Below are positions 44,442-54,431 of a stretch of 64,000 nucleotides of DNA, piece after piece; within the stretch, counting starts at the first letter, position 1, and the number at the start of each line of letters is the position of its first letter. Below the pieces are notes generated by a model that worked only from the letters and a program-made list of their open reading frames with translations, did no database searches and was not told where the DNA came from. A program made the position numbers and the translations under genes. The stretch lies in the NCBI RefSeq assembly GCF_027925525.1, contig NZ_BSDJ01000017.1, positions 83,464 to 147,463 on the forward strand, in the 5' to 3' direction. This DNA comes from Paenibacillus tyrphae. Its GTDB lineage: Bacteria > Bacillota > Bacilli > Paenibacillales > NBRC-103111.

Positions 44442-44483
44442 GCAAAAGGAGCACCCTGCTTTCCTCAGCGGCGCTCCTTTTTT
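44442..44483 (+). terminator. Terminator after phnD
   Basis: GCAAAAGGAGC...GCTCC followed by TTTTTT. Confidence 0.85.
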
Positions 44484-44486
44484 GCG

Positions 44487-45740
44487 TTACAGGCGCTCCT
44501 TGACTTGATCCAGTTCCAACGTCGAAGACCCAGGGATCCCTGCTTCATCAGCATCCCTCGTCACATACCGTTGCAAGGCGTCGGCGTCCTTTAACAAATG
44601 CCCAGTCAAAAGGCACACCGCCGTCTCGTCCTTATCCACGACCCCCTGCGCGACCAGCTTGCGAAGCCCTGCCGCCGACGCCGCAGAGGCCGGTTCGCAG
44701 CCGATACCCGCCCGGTCGATCACCGCTTTCGCCTCCATGATCTCCGCATCGGTCACGGAAACCGTTACGCCGCGGGTCGCTTGCAGCACGGCGGCAGCTT
44801 TTTTCCAGCTTGGCGGGTTGCCGATATTAAGCGCGCTGGCCAGCGTATGCGGCCGGGGCTCCGGTATCAGCTCTTTCAGACCGTGTGCGATCATCCGGTG
44901 GAACGGACTCGCGCCTTCCGCTTGCACGACCGCCACCCGAGGCATACGCGAAATGAGTCCTACTGCCAGCATGTCCTGCAGCCCTTTGCCCAGCGCGGAT
45001 ACATTGCTCAGCGCCCCGCCGGGCAGCACGATCCAATCCGACATTGTCCAGTTTAGAGCCTGCGCGATTTCGTAGACGATGCTTTTTTGTCCCTCAATCC
45101 GAAACGGATTAATCGAATTGCATACGTACAGCTCCAGATTGGCCGCATGCCGTTCCAAGAAGCGAATCCCATCGTCGTAGGTGCCCTGGAACCGGATCAT
45201 TCGCGCACCATAAGCCGCCGTTTGCAGCACTTTCCCGTCTGCAACGCCTTCCTCTGGGACAAAGACGTACGAGGCTTTGCCGGAAAGCGCCGCATACATT
45301 GCAAGCGACGAAGACGTATTTCCCGTCGACGAGCAGGCAAACCGCTCATACCCGAGCCACGCGCCTTGCGACACGGCGACCGTCATCCCGTTATCCTTGA
45401 AGGAGCCGCTTGGATTCTCGCTCTGCGCCTTAAGCCGCAAGTCCCGGACTCCGGTAAAGCGGCGGACCGGTTCGGAGCCGTACAGCCCCGTGTTGCCCTC
45501 GTATTTGGTTACGACCCGCTCTACCGGAAGCTCCGGGTGAATCAGCTCCTTATAGCGCCACACCCCGCTTGCATAGGGCGTATTGCGCTGCGCCAGGCGC
45601 TCGTCGAAGACGCGCTGCAGCTTCTCGCCGTCCAACGCTCCAAGGCTCTGCTCGACCTGAAGCAGCCCGCCGCATTCGCAGCGCCATACCGGATCGGTGA
45701 GGCTCCGTTCTTCTCCGCACTCCGTACAGCTCAATTTCAT
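44487..45740 (-). CDS. thrC: Threonine synthase-like PLP enzyme
   Basis: A 417-residue PLP-dependent lyase that makes threonine from homoserine phosphate. It has an N-terminal zinc-ribbon (Cys5, Cys8, Cys21, Cys23), the PLP Lys in SENPSGSFKDNGM, and AVCLLTGH. No hom or thrB gene is adjacent, so it may be a secondary copy or a related enzyme. GAAGGAGCGAG precedes the ATG. Confidence 0.85.
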   Translation of the reverse strand: MKLSCTECGEERSLTDPVWRCECGGLLQVEQSLGALDGEKLQRVFDERLAQRNTPYASGVWRYKELIHPELPVERVVTKYEGNTGLYGSEPVRRFTGVRDLRLKAQSENPSGSFKDNGMTVAVSQGAWLGYERFACSSTGNTSSSLAMYAALSGKASYVFVPEEGVADGKVLQTAAYGARMIRFQGTYDDGIRFLERHAANLELYVCNSINPFRIEGQKSIVYEIAQALNWTMSDWIVLPGGALSNVSALGKGLQDMLAVGLISRMPRVAVVQAEGASPFHRMIAHGLKELIPEPRPHTLASALNIGNPPSWKKAAAVLQATRGVTVSVTDAEIMEAKAVIDRAGIGCEPASAASAAGLRKLVAQGVVDKDETAVCLLTGHLLKDADALQRYVTRDADEAGIPGSSTLELDQVKERL

Positions 45741-45866
45741 GCCGCTCGCTCCTTCTCGCTATTGCGATTTGCTTCATTCGACTTTAGAATAAAACGAAAA
45801 AACATATAAGTATAATATATTTATTTCAAGTAATCATAAATTAATTTTATGAATGGAGCGAAACTC

Positions 45867-46751
45867 ATGAACCTCCACGCGTTAAAAATATTTCATATCG
45901 TCGCCCGGAGCCAAAGCGTCACCCGCGCCTCCGAGATGTTGCGCATCAGCCAGCCTGCGGTCACGATGCAGATCCGCAACTTGGAGAAGGAGCTCGGCCT
46001 CTTCCTGCTGGCCCCGAAGGGAAGGGGCATCTGGCTGACGGAAGCGGGAACGTTCCTAGCCGCCCATGCCGAGCGATTATTCGCTTTGGAGCAGGAGCTG
46101 GAAACGCTCGTCGACGATTACCGGACAGGACGGTCCGGCTCGCTGCGGATCGCCGCGACGTACCTTCCGGCCAACTTCTTGCTGCCCGGCTGGATCGCCG
46201 CCTACAAGCGGAAGTTTGCCGAGGTGCGGCTGACTCAATATACCGGAAACGCCCAGCAGTCGCTTGAACGTCTGGAACGGTATGAAGCCGATGTCGCCGT
46301 CATCGGCGGCGGTATCGCCGCTTCCCCCCGGTTGACACGCAGCGTGCTATTCGAGGACCCAATGTGGTTCGTCGTCCCTCCGGATCATTCGCATGCAGGC
46401 CAGGAAGTCGGGCTCGCCGATGTATTGAAAGAAACGTTCATCATGCGCGAAGAAGGCAGCTCAACTCGCGAAATGCTGCTTGCCCTATGCCGGATGTCAA
46501 GCCTCGCCACGCCAGACATCGGCGTCGAGCTGGGCGGAATGAACGAAGCCGTGCGGGCAGTCGCTGCTGGCTACGGCGTGCTCTTCGCCTCGGCCGCCGA
46601 GGTGCGGGAATTCGTCGAGCGAGGCGAGGTCGTGCGGGTGCGGGTGAAGCATCCTGAGGTGAAGAACCCGATTGCAGTCTATTGGCGAGAGGGTGAGCCG
46701 CTATCTGGACAAGCTGCGGCGTTTGTCGAGCTGATTACCGGCCGGGTTTAG
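45867..46751 (+). CDS. LysR-family regulator
   Basis: A 294-residue regulator, N-terminal HTH (MNLHALKIFHIVARSQSVTRASEMLRISQPAVTMQIRNLEKELGLFLL) and a substrate-binding domain. I chose the ATG at 45867 with GGAGCG 7 nt before it. It is divergent to thrC, which is its likely target. Ligand unknown. Confidence 0.9.
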   Translation: MNLHALKIFHIVARSQSVTRASEMLRISQPAVTMQIRNLEKELGLFLLAPKGRGIWLTEAGTFLAAHAERLFALEQELETLVDDYRTGRSGSLRIAATYLPANFLLPGWIAAYKRKFAEVRLTQYTGNAQQSLERLERYEADVAVIGGGIAASPRLTRSVLFEDPMWFVVPPDHSHAGQEVGLADVLKETFIMREEGSSTREMLLALCRMSSLATPDIGVELGGMNEAVRAVAAGYGVLFASAAEVREFVERGEVVRVRVKHPEVKNPIAVYWREGEPLSGQAAAFVELITGRV

Positions 46752-46784
46752 GGGCGAATAAGAAGAAGCGGGCCATTTCCGCAC

Positions 46785-46830
46785 AAAAAAGCCCGCTTTC
46801 GGACAATGTGATCCGAAAAAAGCGGGCTTT
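46785..46830. terminator. Bidirectional terminator between LysR and phnE
   Basis: AAAGCCCGCTTTCGGA...TCCGAAAAAAGCGGGCTTT. A/T runs on both sides serve the converging LysR and phnE genes. Confidence 0.85.
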
Positions 46831-46841
46831 GTGAACTGCAC

Positions 46842-47633
46842 CTATACCAGACGTTTGCGAATAGCGGAAGAAATAATATCGATAATGGTGACCATGACGA
46901 TGATCCCGAGCAGAATAACGCCGACGCGGTTCCATGCGCGGGCTTCCAGCGCCAGAATGAGCGGCGCCCCGATCCCACCCGCCCCGATCAGACCAAGGAT
47001 GGTAGCGGAACGGATGTTAATCTCGAAGCGATACAGTGCATACGAGAAGAAGTGCGGCAACACCTGCGGAATGACGGCGAACCACAGCACCTGCAGGCGG
47101 TTGGCGCCACAGGCGGTTAACGCCTCGGTCGGCCCGAGATCGAGATTTTCGATCGCCTCCGAATATAGCTTCCCGAGCATCCCGATCGAGTGCAAGCCTA
47201 GCGCCAGCACCCCGGCATAAGCGCCCGGGCCCACCGCTTTGATGAAGATGATCGCCATGATGATTTCCGGGAACGTCCGGATAAAGCTCAGCATAAATTT
47301 GCCGCTGCCGGATACCCAGCGGAAACGGCTCATGTTGTTCGCCGCCCAGAAGGCAAACGGCACGCACAGAAACGCCGAAATAAACGTACCGATAATGGAA
47401 ATCGCGAGCGTATCGAGCAGTCCCCGGATCAGATCCTCGCCTTCGGGCATGTAGACATAGCCCCAATCGGGATGGAACAAGCCGCGGAGAATGGCGGCGA
47501 AATCCCGACCGGCATTTTCCGTCAAGCCTTCGAACTTAATGCCGAGAAAAGACCAGAGATAAATGGCCAATATAATGATCGCCACGAGCCAGAAGCGAAT
47601 GCGGAACGGTTTTTTAGTCGTCGTCTGATTCAT
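46842..47633 (-). CDS. phnE: Phosphonate ABC permease
   Basis: A 263-residue permease with six membrane segments and the EAA-like loop (EAIENLDLGPTEALTACGANRLQVLWFAVIPQVLPHF). Its start overlaps the previous permease stop by 4 bp. It pairs with the second PhnE and PhnC. Confidence 0.92.
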   Translation of the reverse strand: MNQTTTKKPFRIRFWLVAIIILAIYLWSFLGIKFEGLTENAGRDFAAILRGLFHPDWGYVYMPEGEDLIRGLLDTLAISIIGTFISAFLCVPFAFWAANNMSRFRWVSGSGKFMLSFIRTFPEIIMAIIFIKAVGPGAYAGVLALGLHSIGMLGKLYSEAIENLDLGPTEALTACGANRLQVLWFAVIPQVLPHFFSYALYRFEINIRSATILGLIGAGGIGAPLILALEARAWNRVGVILLGIIVMVTIIDIISSAIRKRLV

Positions 47634-48421
47634 AACAGCCTCTCCCTTATCTTCGTGCTCACGAAATCAATCAGCAGCACGATCGCTAGCGTCAAAATAA
47701 TGATAAGGGCCGAACGGTCATAACGGAACTGCTGCAGCGTCCGGTCGAGCGTTAGCCCGATCCCGCCCGCACCGACCAAGCCTAACACGGCGGCAGCCCG
47801 GACATTGACTTCAAACGTGTACAAAAAATACGCGATATATTGCGCCGCCACCTGCGGCACGACGCCAAAATGAATCCATTGCAGCTTGTTGGCCCCAACG
47901 GCCGTCATCGCTTCTAAAGGGCCCGAATCGACCGCTTCGATCGACTCGTAGGTCAGCTTGGCGATCAAGCCGAAGGAGAAGAAAGCGAGCGCCAGCACCC
48001 CGGGCATCGCCCCGATGCCGAAGATCGCAACGAACAATCCGGCAAAAAGCAGCTCCGGGATCGTCCGGATCAGGTTGAGAATAATGCGCGCCGGATGATA
48101 AATCCACGGGCTGCGGGTTACGTTGCCGGCTGCAAGCAAAGCGATCGGAATCGCGACCAGCCCGCCGAGCGTCGTGCCGATCACCGCCATTTGTATCGTT
48201 TCCATCATCGGCTTCCAGACGACATCGATATAGCTCCAGTCGGGAGGAACCATCTCAACGAGCAGCTTGCCCATCTCCGGGAAGCCATTGATCAAAGTGG
48301 CAATACTGGAGTCGGTTTTATCCGCGCTCCACCATAACAGAAAAATGAGAACCAGCGTCGTCATATACGACTTCGCATTGGACGGCTTTTTCAGGATATC
48401 GCGGCGTTCGGGCCCGGTCAT
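47630..48421 (-). CDS. phnE: Phosphonate ABC permease
   Basis: A 263-residue PhnE paralogue, with the same loop ([37 protein letters not shown]). It overlaps PhnC and the second PhnE by 4 bp each. Confidence 0.92.
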   Translation of the reverse strand: MTGPERRDILKKPSNAKSYMTTLVLIFLLWWSADKTDSSIATLINGFPEMGKLLVEMVPPDWSYIDVVWKPMMETIQMAVIGTTLGGLVAIPIALLAAGNVTRSPWIYHPARIILNLIRTIPELLFAGLFVAIFGIGAMPGVLALAFFSFGLIAKLTYESIEAVDSGPLEAMTAVGANKLQWIHFGVVPQVAAQYIAYFLYTFEVNVRAAAVLGLVGAGGIGLTLDRTLQQFRYDRSALIIILTLAIVLLIDFVSTKIRERLL

Positions 48422-49191
48422 TCCGCCTCCACCCCCAGAAGCTCGTCCTTCTTGATCGCGCGCCCGTAAATGCCCGAGAAGGCCTCGTCCGTCGCTTCCG
48501 ATACGGGACCGTCGAACACGACCTCACCTGCACGCAGGCCGATAATGCGGGTCGCGTATTCCCGCGCCAAGTCGATAAAGTGAAGGTTAACGACGGTCGT
48601 GATGCCGAGCTCCTGATTGATCCGTTTCAGGTCGTCCATCACCTGACGCGTCGTCAACGGGTCCAGCGAGGCGACCGGCTCGTCCGCCAGAATGATTTTG
48701 GCTTCCTGGGCAAGCGCTCTGGCGATCGAGACGCGCTGCTGCTGTCCGCCGGACAGCTCGTCCGCACGGGCATACGCCTTCTCCCGAATATTTACGCGCT
48801 CAAGCGCTTGAAGCGCGAGCTCCACGTCTTGTTTCGGGAACAGCCCGAGCAGCGTCCGCAGCGTCGAATGGTAACCGACACGGCCGGAAAGAACGTTACG
48901 AAGAACGGAGGAACGTTTGACTAAGTTGAAATTTTGAAAAATCATGCCGATATCGCGGCGCAGATTTCGGAGCTGTGCTCCCTTTGCCGCCGTAATCGAC
49001 CGCCCGTCGATGAGAATTTGGCCGTCGGTAATTTCATGCAGTCTGTTGATCGAGCGCAGCAGTGTCGATTTTCCCGCTCCCGAGAGACCGACGATAACAA
49101 TAAATTCGCCTTTGTCCATGGTCAAATTAATATTTTTGAGACCTACGGTTCCGTTCGGATATACCTTGGACACATTTTGGAATTCAATCAT
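48418..49191 (-). CDS. phnC: Phosphonate ABC ATPase
   Basis: A 257-residue ATPase with Walker [12 protein letters not shown], signature LSGGQQQR and Walker B IILADEP. First gene of phnCEE. No C-P lyase genes are seen, so phosphonate, phosphite or organophosphate could be the substrate. The binding protein is phnD at 43461. Confidence 0.93.
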   Translation of the reverse strand: MIEFQNVSKVYPNGTVGLKNINLTMDKGEFIVIVGLSGAGKSTLLRSINRLHEITDGQILIDGRSITAAKGAQLRNLRRDIGMIFQNFNLVKRSSVLRNVLSGRVGYHSTLRTLLGLFPKQDVELALQALERVNIREKAYARADELSGGQQQRVSIARALAQEAKIILADEPVASLDPLTTRQVMDDLKRINQELGITTVVNLHFIDLAREYATRIIGLRAGEVVFDGPVSEATDEAFSGIYGRAIKKDELLGVEAE

Positions 49192-49363
49192 AGTCTAATG
49201 ATAGTCCCCTTTAACTAATTTAAACTGACAGATTTTAATTCGACATGAATCGCGTTTTTCCTCTTCTGATGCGCCCCAAATGACCATATTAATGAAAGCT
49301 TAACACTTCTTGCCGGCAGGACTTGACTCCCAGAACTGTAAAAGAATAATCGTCACTGCTTGA

Positions 49364-50164
49364 TTAAAACAGTAACCCGCAAATAAACGCAATCACCTTC
49401 GCTCCCGGCAGGAGCAAAAGCTGGGCAAGCAAAGTACCAGCCAGCCGCGACAGCATCAGGATGCCGAACATTTTATGGAGCTCCGCCTGCTTTACCTTGC
49501 CGGACATCGCCTTATCGGACAGCAGCGCCACTCGCGGATCGATGAAGATGGTCAGCAGGATGGTGGCAATCCCGTTGATCAGCCCTGACGATTGCGCGGC
49601 GCTTGTCGCATTCTCGGGAACGAGATAAGACGCATACAGCGCGGATAATACGCCGACCGTGTAGATGCCCGTAACCAAGGTGTTCATCAGCAAAAGCCGC
49701 TTCGGAATCCCGCCGACCCGCAGCCGGCTGATCATCTCCAGACGGGGCAGACGAAATACGCGCTTGACCGATTTCAGCTTGTCGATCGTTACGGACTCCC
49801 GGATCAGGACCGGCAGCGACCCGACGACCTCAAGGCGGGCGATCAGCCGCGCGGCCACGAACACCATCGTCGGAAAAACGAGAAGCGCCACCAGCGTCCC
49901 GACGGAAGCCCCGATCAAGATCAAATGAAATTGAAACCCGAGCGCAATGTTCGGGTCATGCTTCGCTTTATCGATCAGATTGCCGAATAACGTGCCTTGA
50001 AGCATATTCGAAGTTCTGGAGATCAGAACGATGATGCCGGTGAGCGATAAGGCGACTGCCAGTTTTCCTGTTCGGATGCCGGCCAGCCTTACCGCATAAG
50101 ATAGCGTTTCCACGCCGTGAATGATCGAGGTCAGCGCAAATACGAGCCATACCGATCCGACCAT
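49364..50164 (-). CDS. amj: Amj-type lipid II flippase
   Basis: A 266-residue membrane protein of the Amj family, an alternative lipid II flippase to MurJ. ATG at 50164 is preceded by AAGGAGGGG; an upstream in-frame start lacks one. Marks: WLVFALTSIIHGVETLSYAVRLAGIRTGKLAVALSLTGIIVLISRTSNMLQG. Confidence 0.85.
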   Translation of the reverse strand: MVGSVWLVFALTSIIHGVETLSYAVRLAGIRTGKLAVALSLTGIIVLISRTSNMLQGTLFGNLIDKAKHDPNIALGFQFHLILIGASVGTLVALLVFPTMVFVAARLIARLEVVGSLPVLIRESVTIDKLKSVKRVFRLPRLEMISRLRVGGIPKRLLLMNTLVTGIYTVGVLSALYASYLVPENATSAAQSSGLINGIATILLTIFIDPRVALLSDKAMSGKVKQAELHKMFGILMLSRLAGTLLAQLLLLPGAKVIAFICGLLF

Positions 50165-50286
50165 GCTTCCCCTCCTTCGTTTTGCAGACAAGCCAAAAAC
50201 GCGACCGCACGCTTGATTCGCAAGAACAAAGACGGCTGTCGCGTTTGCAGTGGTTTGCCGGTTGAATGACGTCTCTTGATCGCCTG

Positions 50287-51060
50287 CTAGCTGCCTGCGA
50301 CGTCCCTCTTCGTAAATAGCAGCCAGGAAACGGCATAGAATAGAATCCAATGAGCGGCCAGAACGGTCAGCGAGAAGCCCAGCGTCATCCCGGGGACTAC
50401 CGGCTTGCCCCCGTGCAAATACGGAGTCAAATCCGTATTTGCGAACAACAAATATTTAACCCAGGCATATCTGAGCTGCACCAAAATGGTTACGATCGTT
50501 CCGGACACAAACATCAGGAAGATGGAGAGTCCGATCGCCAGCGAGCTGCTCCGGAACACGGTTGAAATCATAAAAGCCAGCGTCGCCGTCATCACGATCT
50601 CTATCGCTTTGATCCCATATCCTTGAAGGATGGCCGGCATCGTCCCGTCGGGCGCAACCGAACCGCTGACGCCGAATAGCACAAGCCCCGTAAAGTAAGA
50701 GATGATCAGCATAAGCAGCAGCAGCTCGACAATGAACAGCAGCACGGATACGTACTTGGCCCATAATATTTTGCCGCGGGAGGCCGGGCGGATCAGCAGC
50801 AGCTTCACGGTGCCCCACGTAAATTCGGAAGCTACGCTGTCCCCCGCCACAATGACGGAAAAAATCGTGACGAGCGGGGCGAGAATCGCCGAGTTGCTCA
50901 TGAATTGAAGGACGTGGTTCATCTCTGATTCGAGGACATACTTCATCATCGCGCCCATCGAAATAACCGCCAAGACGACAAAAGCAAGCATGATCCACGT
51001 TCGCAGACGGGTATAAATTTTCATCTGCTCGTTCTGTATGAGGCGCAATACGCTAGACAA
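50287..51060 (-). CDS. ABC-2 type permease
   Basis: A 257-residue protein with six membrane segments (ABC-2 family: VASEFTWGTVKLLLIRPASRGKILWAKYVS). It overlaps the ATPase gene by 8 bp. Its substrate is unknown. Confidence 0.88.
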   Translation of the reverse strand: MSSVLRLIQNEQMKIYTRLRTWIMLAFVVLAVISMGAMMKYVLESEMNHVLQFMSNSAILAPLVTIFSVIVAGDSVASEFTWGTVKLLLIRPASRGKILWAKYVSVLLFIVELLLLMLIISYFTGLVLFGVSGSVAPDGTMPAILQGYGIKAIEIVMTATLAFMISTVFRSSSLAIGLSIFLMFVSGTIVTILVQLRYAWVKYLLFANTDLTPYLHGGKPVVPGMTLGFSLTVLAAHWILFYAVSWLLFTKRDVAGS

Positions 51061-51976
51061 TCCGGTTCCCTCCCGTCACTTCGAGGAACTGCTCCTCGAG
51101 CGTTTTGGTCAGCGTCCGGATGCCGTAAACCCGGATTCCCGCCGCAACGAAGCGGGCGTTAAGCTCGGCGATCGCTTCGCGCCGGTTCGGCAGCCATACG
51201 CTGAGCTCCGCACCTTCCGTTTTCGCACGATTCGCCTCGCCAAGCAGCTCAAGAGCCGCATCGGGGCGGTCGACTTCAAACCGGACCTCAACGTCCTCCG
51301 TCTCCGAAGGCGCCTCCTTGAACGACCGGACATCGAGCAGCCGTCCGTTCTGAATGATGGCTACCCGGTCGCACATCAATTCCATCTCCGACAGCAAGTG
51401 GCTCGAAACGATGACCGCCAGCCCTTCCTCCGCAGCCAACCGGCGCAAATAATCGCGCAGCTCGCGGATCCCCTCGGGGTCCAGACCATTGGTCGGCTCG
51501 TCGAGCACGAGCACCGACGGGCGGTGCAGGATCGCTTGGGCTACGCCGAGACGCTGCCGCATGCCGAGCGAATATGTTTTTACCTTATCCATAATGCGGT
51601 TCTCCAGCTTCACCAGCCGAACCACTTCGTCAATACGTTCCTTTGGGACATTCGGCATCATCCGGGCAAAATGAACCAGGTTCTGATACCCGGTCATAAA
51701 TCCGTAAAACTCGGGGTTCTCCACAATCGCGCCGACATGAAGCATCGCTTGCTCGAACTTTGTTTTCACGCTGTGTCCCTGAATCAGCACTTCGCCGTCC
51801 GTGATGGCCATTAACCCGACCATCATCCGGATCGTTGTCGTCTTGCCCGCGCCGTTCGGTCCGAGAAAACCGAACACTTCGCCGGGCTTCACCGCGAAGG
51901 ACAGCCCGTCCACAATCGTTTTGGAGCCGATTCGCTTGGTTACCTGCTGCAATTGTACTACCGGAGTCGTATCCAT
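51053..51976 (-). CDS. ABC transporter ATP-binding protein
   Basis: A 307-residue ATPase (GPNGAGKTTT, YSLGMRQRLG, LVLDEPTNGLD). I chose the ATG at 51976 with GGAGG 4 nt before it. The C-terminal extension (about 225-307) is bacitracin/antibiotic-exporter-like. It forms a two-gene exporter with the ABC-2 permease. Confidence 0.9.
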   Translation of the reverse strand: MDTTPVVQLQQVTKRIGSKTIVDGLSFAVKPGEVFGFLGPNGAGKTTTIRMMVGLMAITDGEVLIQGHSVKTKFEQAMLHVGAIVENPEFYGFMTGYQNLVHFARMMPNVPKERIDEVVRLVKLENRIMDKVKTYSLGMRQRLGVAQAILHRPSVLVLDEPTNGLDPEGIRELRDYLRRLAAEEGLAVIVSSHLLSEMELMCDRVAIIQNGRLLDVRSFKEAPSETEDVEVRFEVDRPDAALELLGEANRAKTEGAELSVWLPNRREAIAELNARFVAAGIRVYGIRTLTKTLEEQFLEVTGGNRIV

Positions 51977-52072
51977 AATGCCTCCATATGTAAAAAATAG
52001 GGCATACCTTCCTAACACGGAAAGTATACCATACCTGAAATCTCGGACCAAATTTCGGAACCGACCGACGCT

Positions 52073-52888
52073 CTACACCCCGGATTCCTGCTCGTAATAC
52101 TGCGCCAGGCTGACGATCATGCTGCCCATCCGCTCCTGCTCCGGTGCAACGACCCGTGCGATGCCCTCTTCGCGAAGCGCTTCAGCCGTTACTTTGCCTA
52201 CTGCCACGGCGACGACACCGCTCGAAAAAGCTTCCTTCACCCGATCCGCCACCCCCTGCTCCCGCGCATAAGCCATCAAAAACCGGACCTGCGGGGTGCT
52301 GGTGAACGTCACGGCATCGATGGCGCCGCTCACGATTTCATTCAGCAGCGTATCCACCACCTCCAGAGCGGGCGGAACGTGCCGATACGGCAAAATTTCA
52401 CGGTATGACGCCTGCCGCTCGGCCAGCCATTGGACAAGCCTTGGCGCGGTATCGCCGTACAACTGCAGCGCCACCCGCTGCCCTTGAAGCTCATAAGGCT
52501 CCATCGCCGCGATCAGGCTGGCCGTCGTTCCGTCCTCGTCCCGCACGGCAGGAGTTAATCCTAACGTTTTTAAATAATTGATCGTTTTGTAGCCTCTGGC
52601 CGCGATTCGAGCTTGGCTCAACGTTTCCACGAACGCTTCCTTTTGGCCCATGCTTTCGGCCGCTTGCACCAATAGCTCCGTGCCGATCCCTGTCGTAAGA
52701 ATCACCCAATCGATCCCTGTCTCGATCAGTCGGGCGATTTCCGTCTCCACTTGCTCCCGCTCGACGGCAACGGTTCCTTGGGCCGGCCGCAAGATCGGTA
52801 CTCCGCCCAGCTTTTCCACGATGACGCTGAGCTCCGCCGCTTTCCTCGGTCCAGTAAGCGCAATTCGTTTTCCTGCAAGTCTGCTCAT
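52073..52888 (-). CDS. Uroporphyrinogen-III synthase-like protein
   Basis: A 271-residue HEM4-type protein (SRLAGKRIALTGPRKAAELS, VDTLLNEIVSGAIDAVTFTSTPQVRFL, AVAVGKVTAEALREEGI). It makes the tetrapyrrole precursor in hem operons, but no other hem gene is adjacent. It may be a second, regulator-like copy. Confidence 0.85.
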   Translation of the reverse strand: MSRLAGKRIALTGPRKAAELSVIVEKLGGVPILRPAQGTVAVEREQVETEIARLIETGIDWVILTTGIGTELLVQAAESMGQKEAFVETLSQARIAARGYKTINYLKTLGLTPAVRDEDGTTASLIAAMEPYELQGQRVALQLYGDTAPRLVQWLAERQASYREILPYRHVPPALEVVDTLLNEIVSGAIDAVTFTSTPQVRFLMAYAREQGVADRVKEAFSSGVVAVAVGKVTAEALREEGIARVVAPEQERMGSMIVSLAQYYEQESGV

Positions 52889-53096
52889 CCCGCTGCCCCC
52901 TTGTGCTGACCTTCTGCCGGTCGCTTATTCCTGCAATGCGTCACCATATCTGACATATAGTTCGTACTATACTGGAAGATTGCTGTTCAAGCAATAGATT
53001 TGGAGAAACGAATTTTTACCTTCCCGTTTAAATTCGGGGATCACGGGCAAATCTAGTACTATCACTCTAGTTCTTTCAAAGGAGGAGTAGTAAGAA

Positions 53097-53813
53097 ATGT
53101 TTAGTCCTAGTATTTTTCGGCTCGCGCTTTGCCTCATTCTTATCGTCACCTTGGGAGCGGCGGCCGAGCGGTCCGCCTATGCTTACCATACATCTTCGGA
53201 TCTGGCCGAAACGACCATGACGTCCCAGGAATGGGACGCGATCCTGCAAAGAGACACAGAGACTGAAGCACAGACGGAAAGCCATGTCATGAAGACAATG
53301 CCTTCCCCTGTCTCCTATAAAGTGCGTTCGGGCGATACACTTTATCGGATCTCCAGATCGTTCGGAATCCCCGTGGATACACTGTTAGCCGTCAATGGAA
53401 TCAACGATCCGGGATCGCTCCAGGCAGGACAACAGCTGCAGATTCCGTCGGAACAAGCCGGCATTGAACTGCCCGGGGGACAAGGTGGGATCATCCGGCA
53501 GGTGCTGACTTCCACGCTAACGGCTTATACCGCGGGAATCGAATCGACCGGCAAGAAACCGTCCCATCCGGACTACGGCATCACCTACAGCGGCAGCAAA
53601 GCCGAGGAAGGACGAACGATTGCCGTCGATCCTTCGGTTATCCCGATGGGCTCGACAGTTTTCATCGACGGTATCGGCGTCCGCAAAGCCGAAGATATTG
53701 GATCGGCGATCCGCGGCACGCGAATCGACTTGTTCATGGACGACGTAAAGCAGGCCCGCGACTTCGGCTTGAAGAAAGACGTGAAGGTTTATGTGCTGGA
53801 AGGCACGGCGTAA
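53097..53813 (+). CDS. Secreted LysM-3D domain protein
   Basis: A 238-residue secreted protein: signal peptide (1-27), LysM (about 76-120; YKVRSGDTLYRISRSFGIPVDTLLAVNG), and a 3D domain (about 140-237) with DYGITYSGSKAEEGRTIAVDPSVIPMGS, containing the conserved Asp residues. Similar proteins (YocH-like) act on cell-wall material. AAAGGAGGAG precedes the ATG. Confidence 0.92.
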   Translation: MFSPSIFRLALCLILIVTLGAAAERSAYAYHTSSDLAETTMTSQEWDAILQRDTETEAQTESHVMKTMPSPVSYKVRSGDTLYRISRSFGIPVDTLLAVNGINDPGSLQAGQQLQIPSEQAGIELPGGQGGIIRQVLTSTLTAYTAGIESTGKKPSHPDYGITYSGSKAEEGRTIAVDPSVIPMGSTVFIDGIGVRKAEDIGSAIRGTRIDLFMDDVKQARDFGLKKDVKVYVLEGTA

Positions 53814-53821
53814 ATAAAGGC

Positions 53822-53870
53822 AAAAAAAGCAGGCTGCTTGATTAATTTTAATCAAGCAGCCTGCTTTTTT
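53822..53870. terminator. Bidirectional terminator
   Basis: A 23-bp stem, AAAAAGCAGGCTGCTTGATT/AATCAAGCAGCCTGCTTTTT, serving the LysM-3D gene and the small secreted gene. Confidence 0.9.
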
Positions 53871-53872
53871 GT

Positions 53873-54277
53873 TTATTTCCAAGTTAGATTTACCTTTTGA
53901 CCGGGTGTGGTGTATTTTACATAATTTCCGTTGGGATCTGTTTGTCTAAGCAGACTACCATCTTTATCGTATGCCCTAACCCAAAGCTTATACACGGTAC
54001 CTAATTTCGCATCTCCATAAGTCATCCCATTGCCGGAAGTTTCTACAGTTACTATTGAATTGTCGCTTGTATTTAAGATTACTATGACGTACTCATATGC
54101 GCCGGCTACAGTTTGAAACTCCATGCCAAGTCCGTAAGGAGCAAATTCATCGATAGACTCGGAAGCTACAACGGTTGAACGAATCGCATTCGGCGCCAAC
54201 TGTTCTGCATTTGCAGCGGAGGCGATGGATGTAAGGGATAACGCCGAAAGTACAGCCAAAGATACGATTTTTTTCAT
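53873..54277 (-). CDS. Small secreted protein
   Basis: A 134-residue protein with signal peptide (1-24, ending AANA/EQ) and a single beta-domain of fibronectin-III-like character (AYEYVIVILNTSDNSIVTVET...KLWVRAYDKDGSLLRQ). I chose the ATG at 54277 with AAGGAG 8 nt before it. Function unknown. Confidence 0.75.
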   Translation of the reverse strand: MKKIVSLAVLSALSLTSIASAANAEQLAPNAIRSTVVASESIDEFAPYGLGMEFQTVAGAYEYVIVILNTSDNSIVTVETSGNGMTYGDAKLGTVYKLWVRAYDKDGSLLRQTDPNGNYVKYTTPGQKVNLTWK

Positions 54278-54431
54278 GACCATGGCTCCTTATATATTAT
54301 TGGTTTCCAAGAACAATTCTCATGTTATCATTTTTATGATGATTTATATTTATTTTTCAATATCTGGTTAAAAATAAGAGTTATCCTGCAAAAAAATTGT
54401 CGAATTCCAGCATGCCACCGTCATCGCTTCA

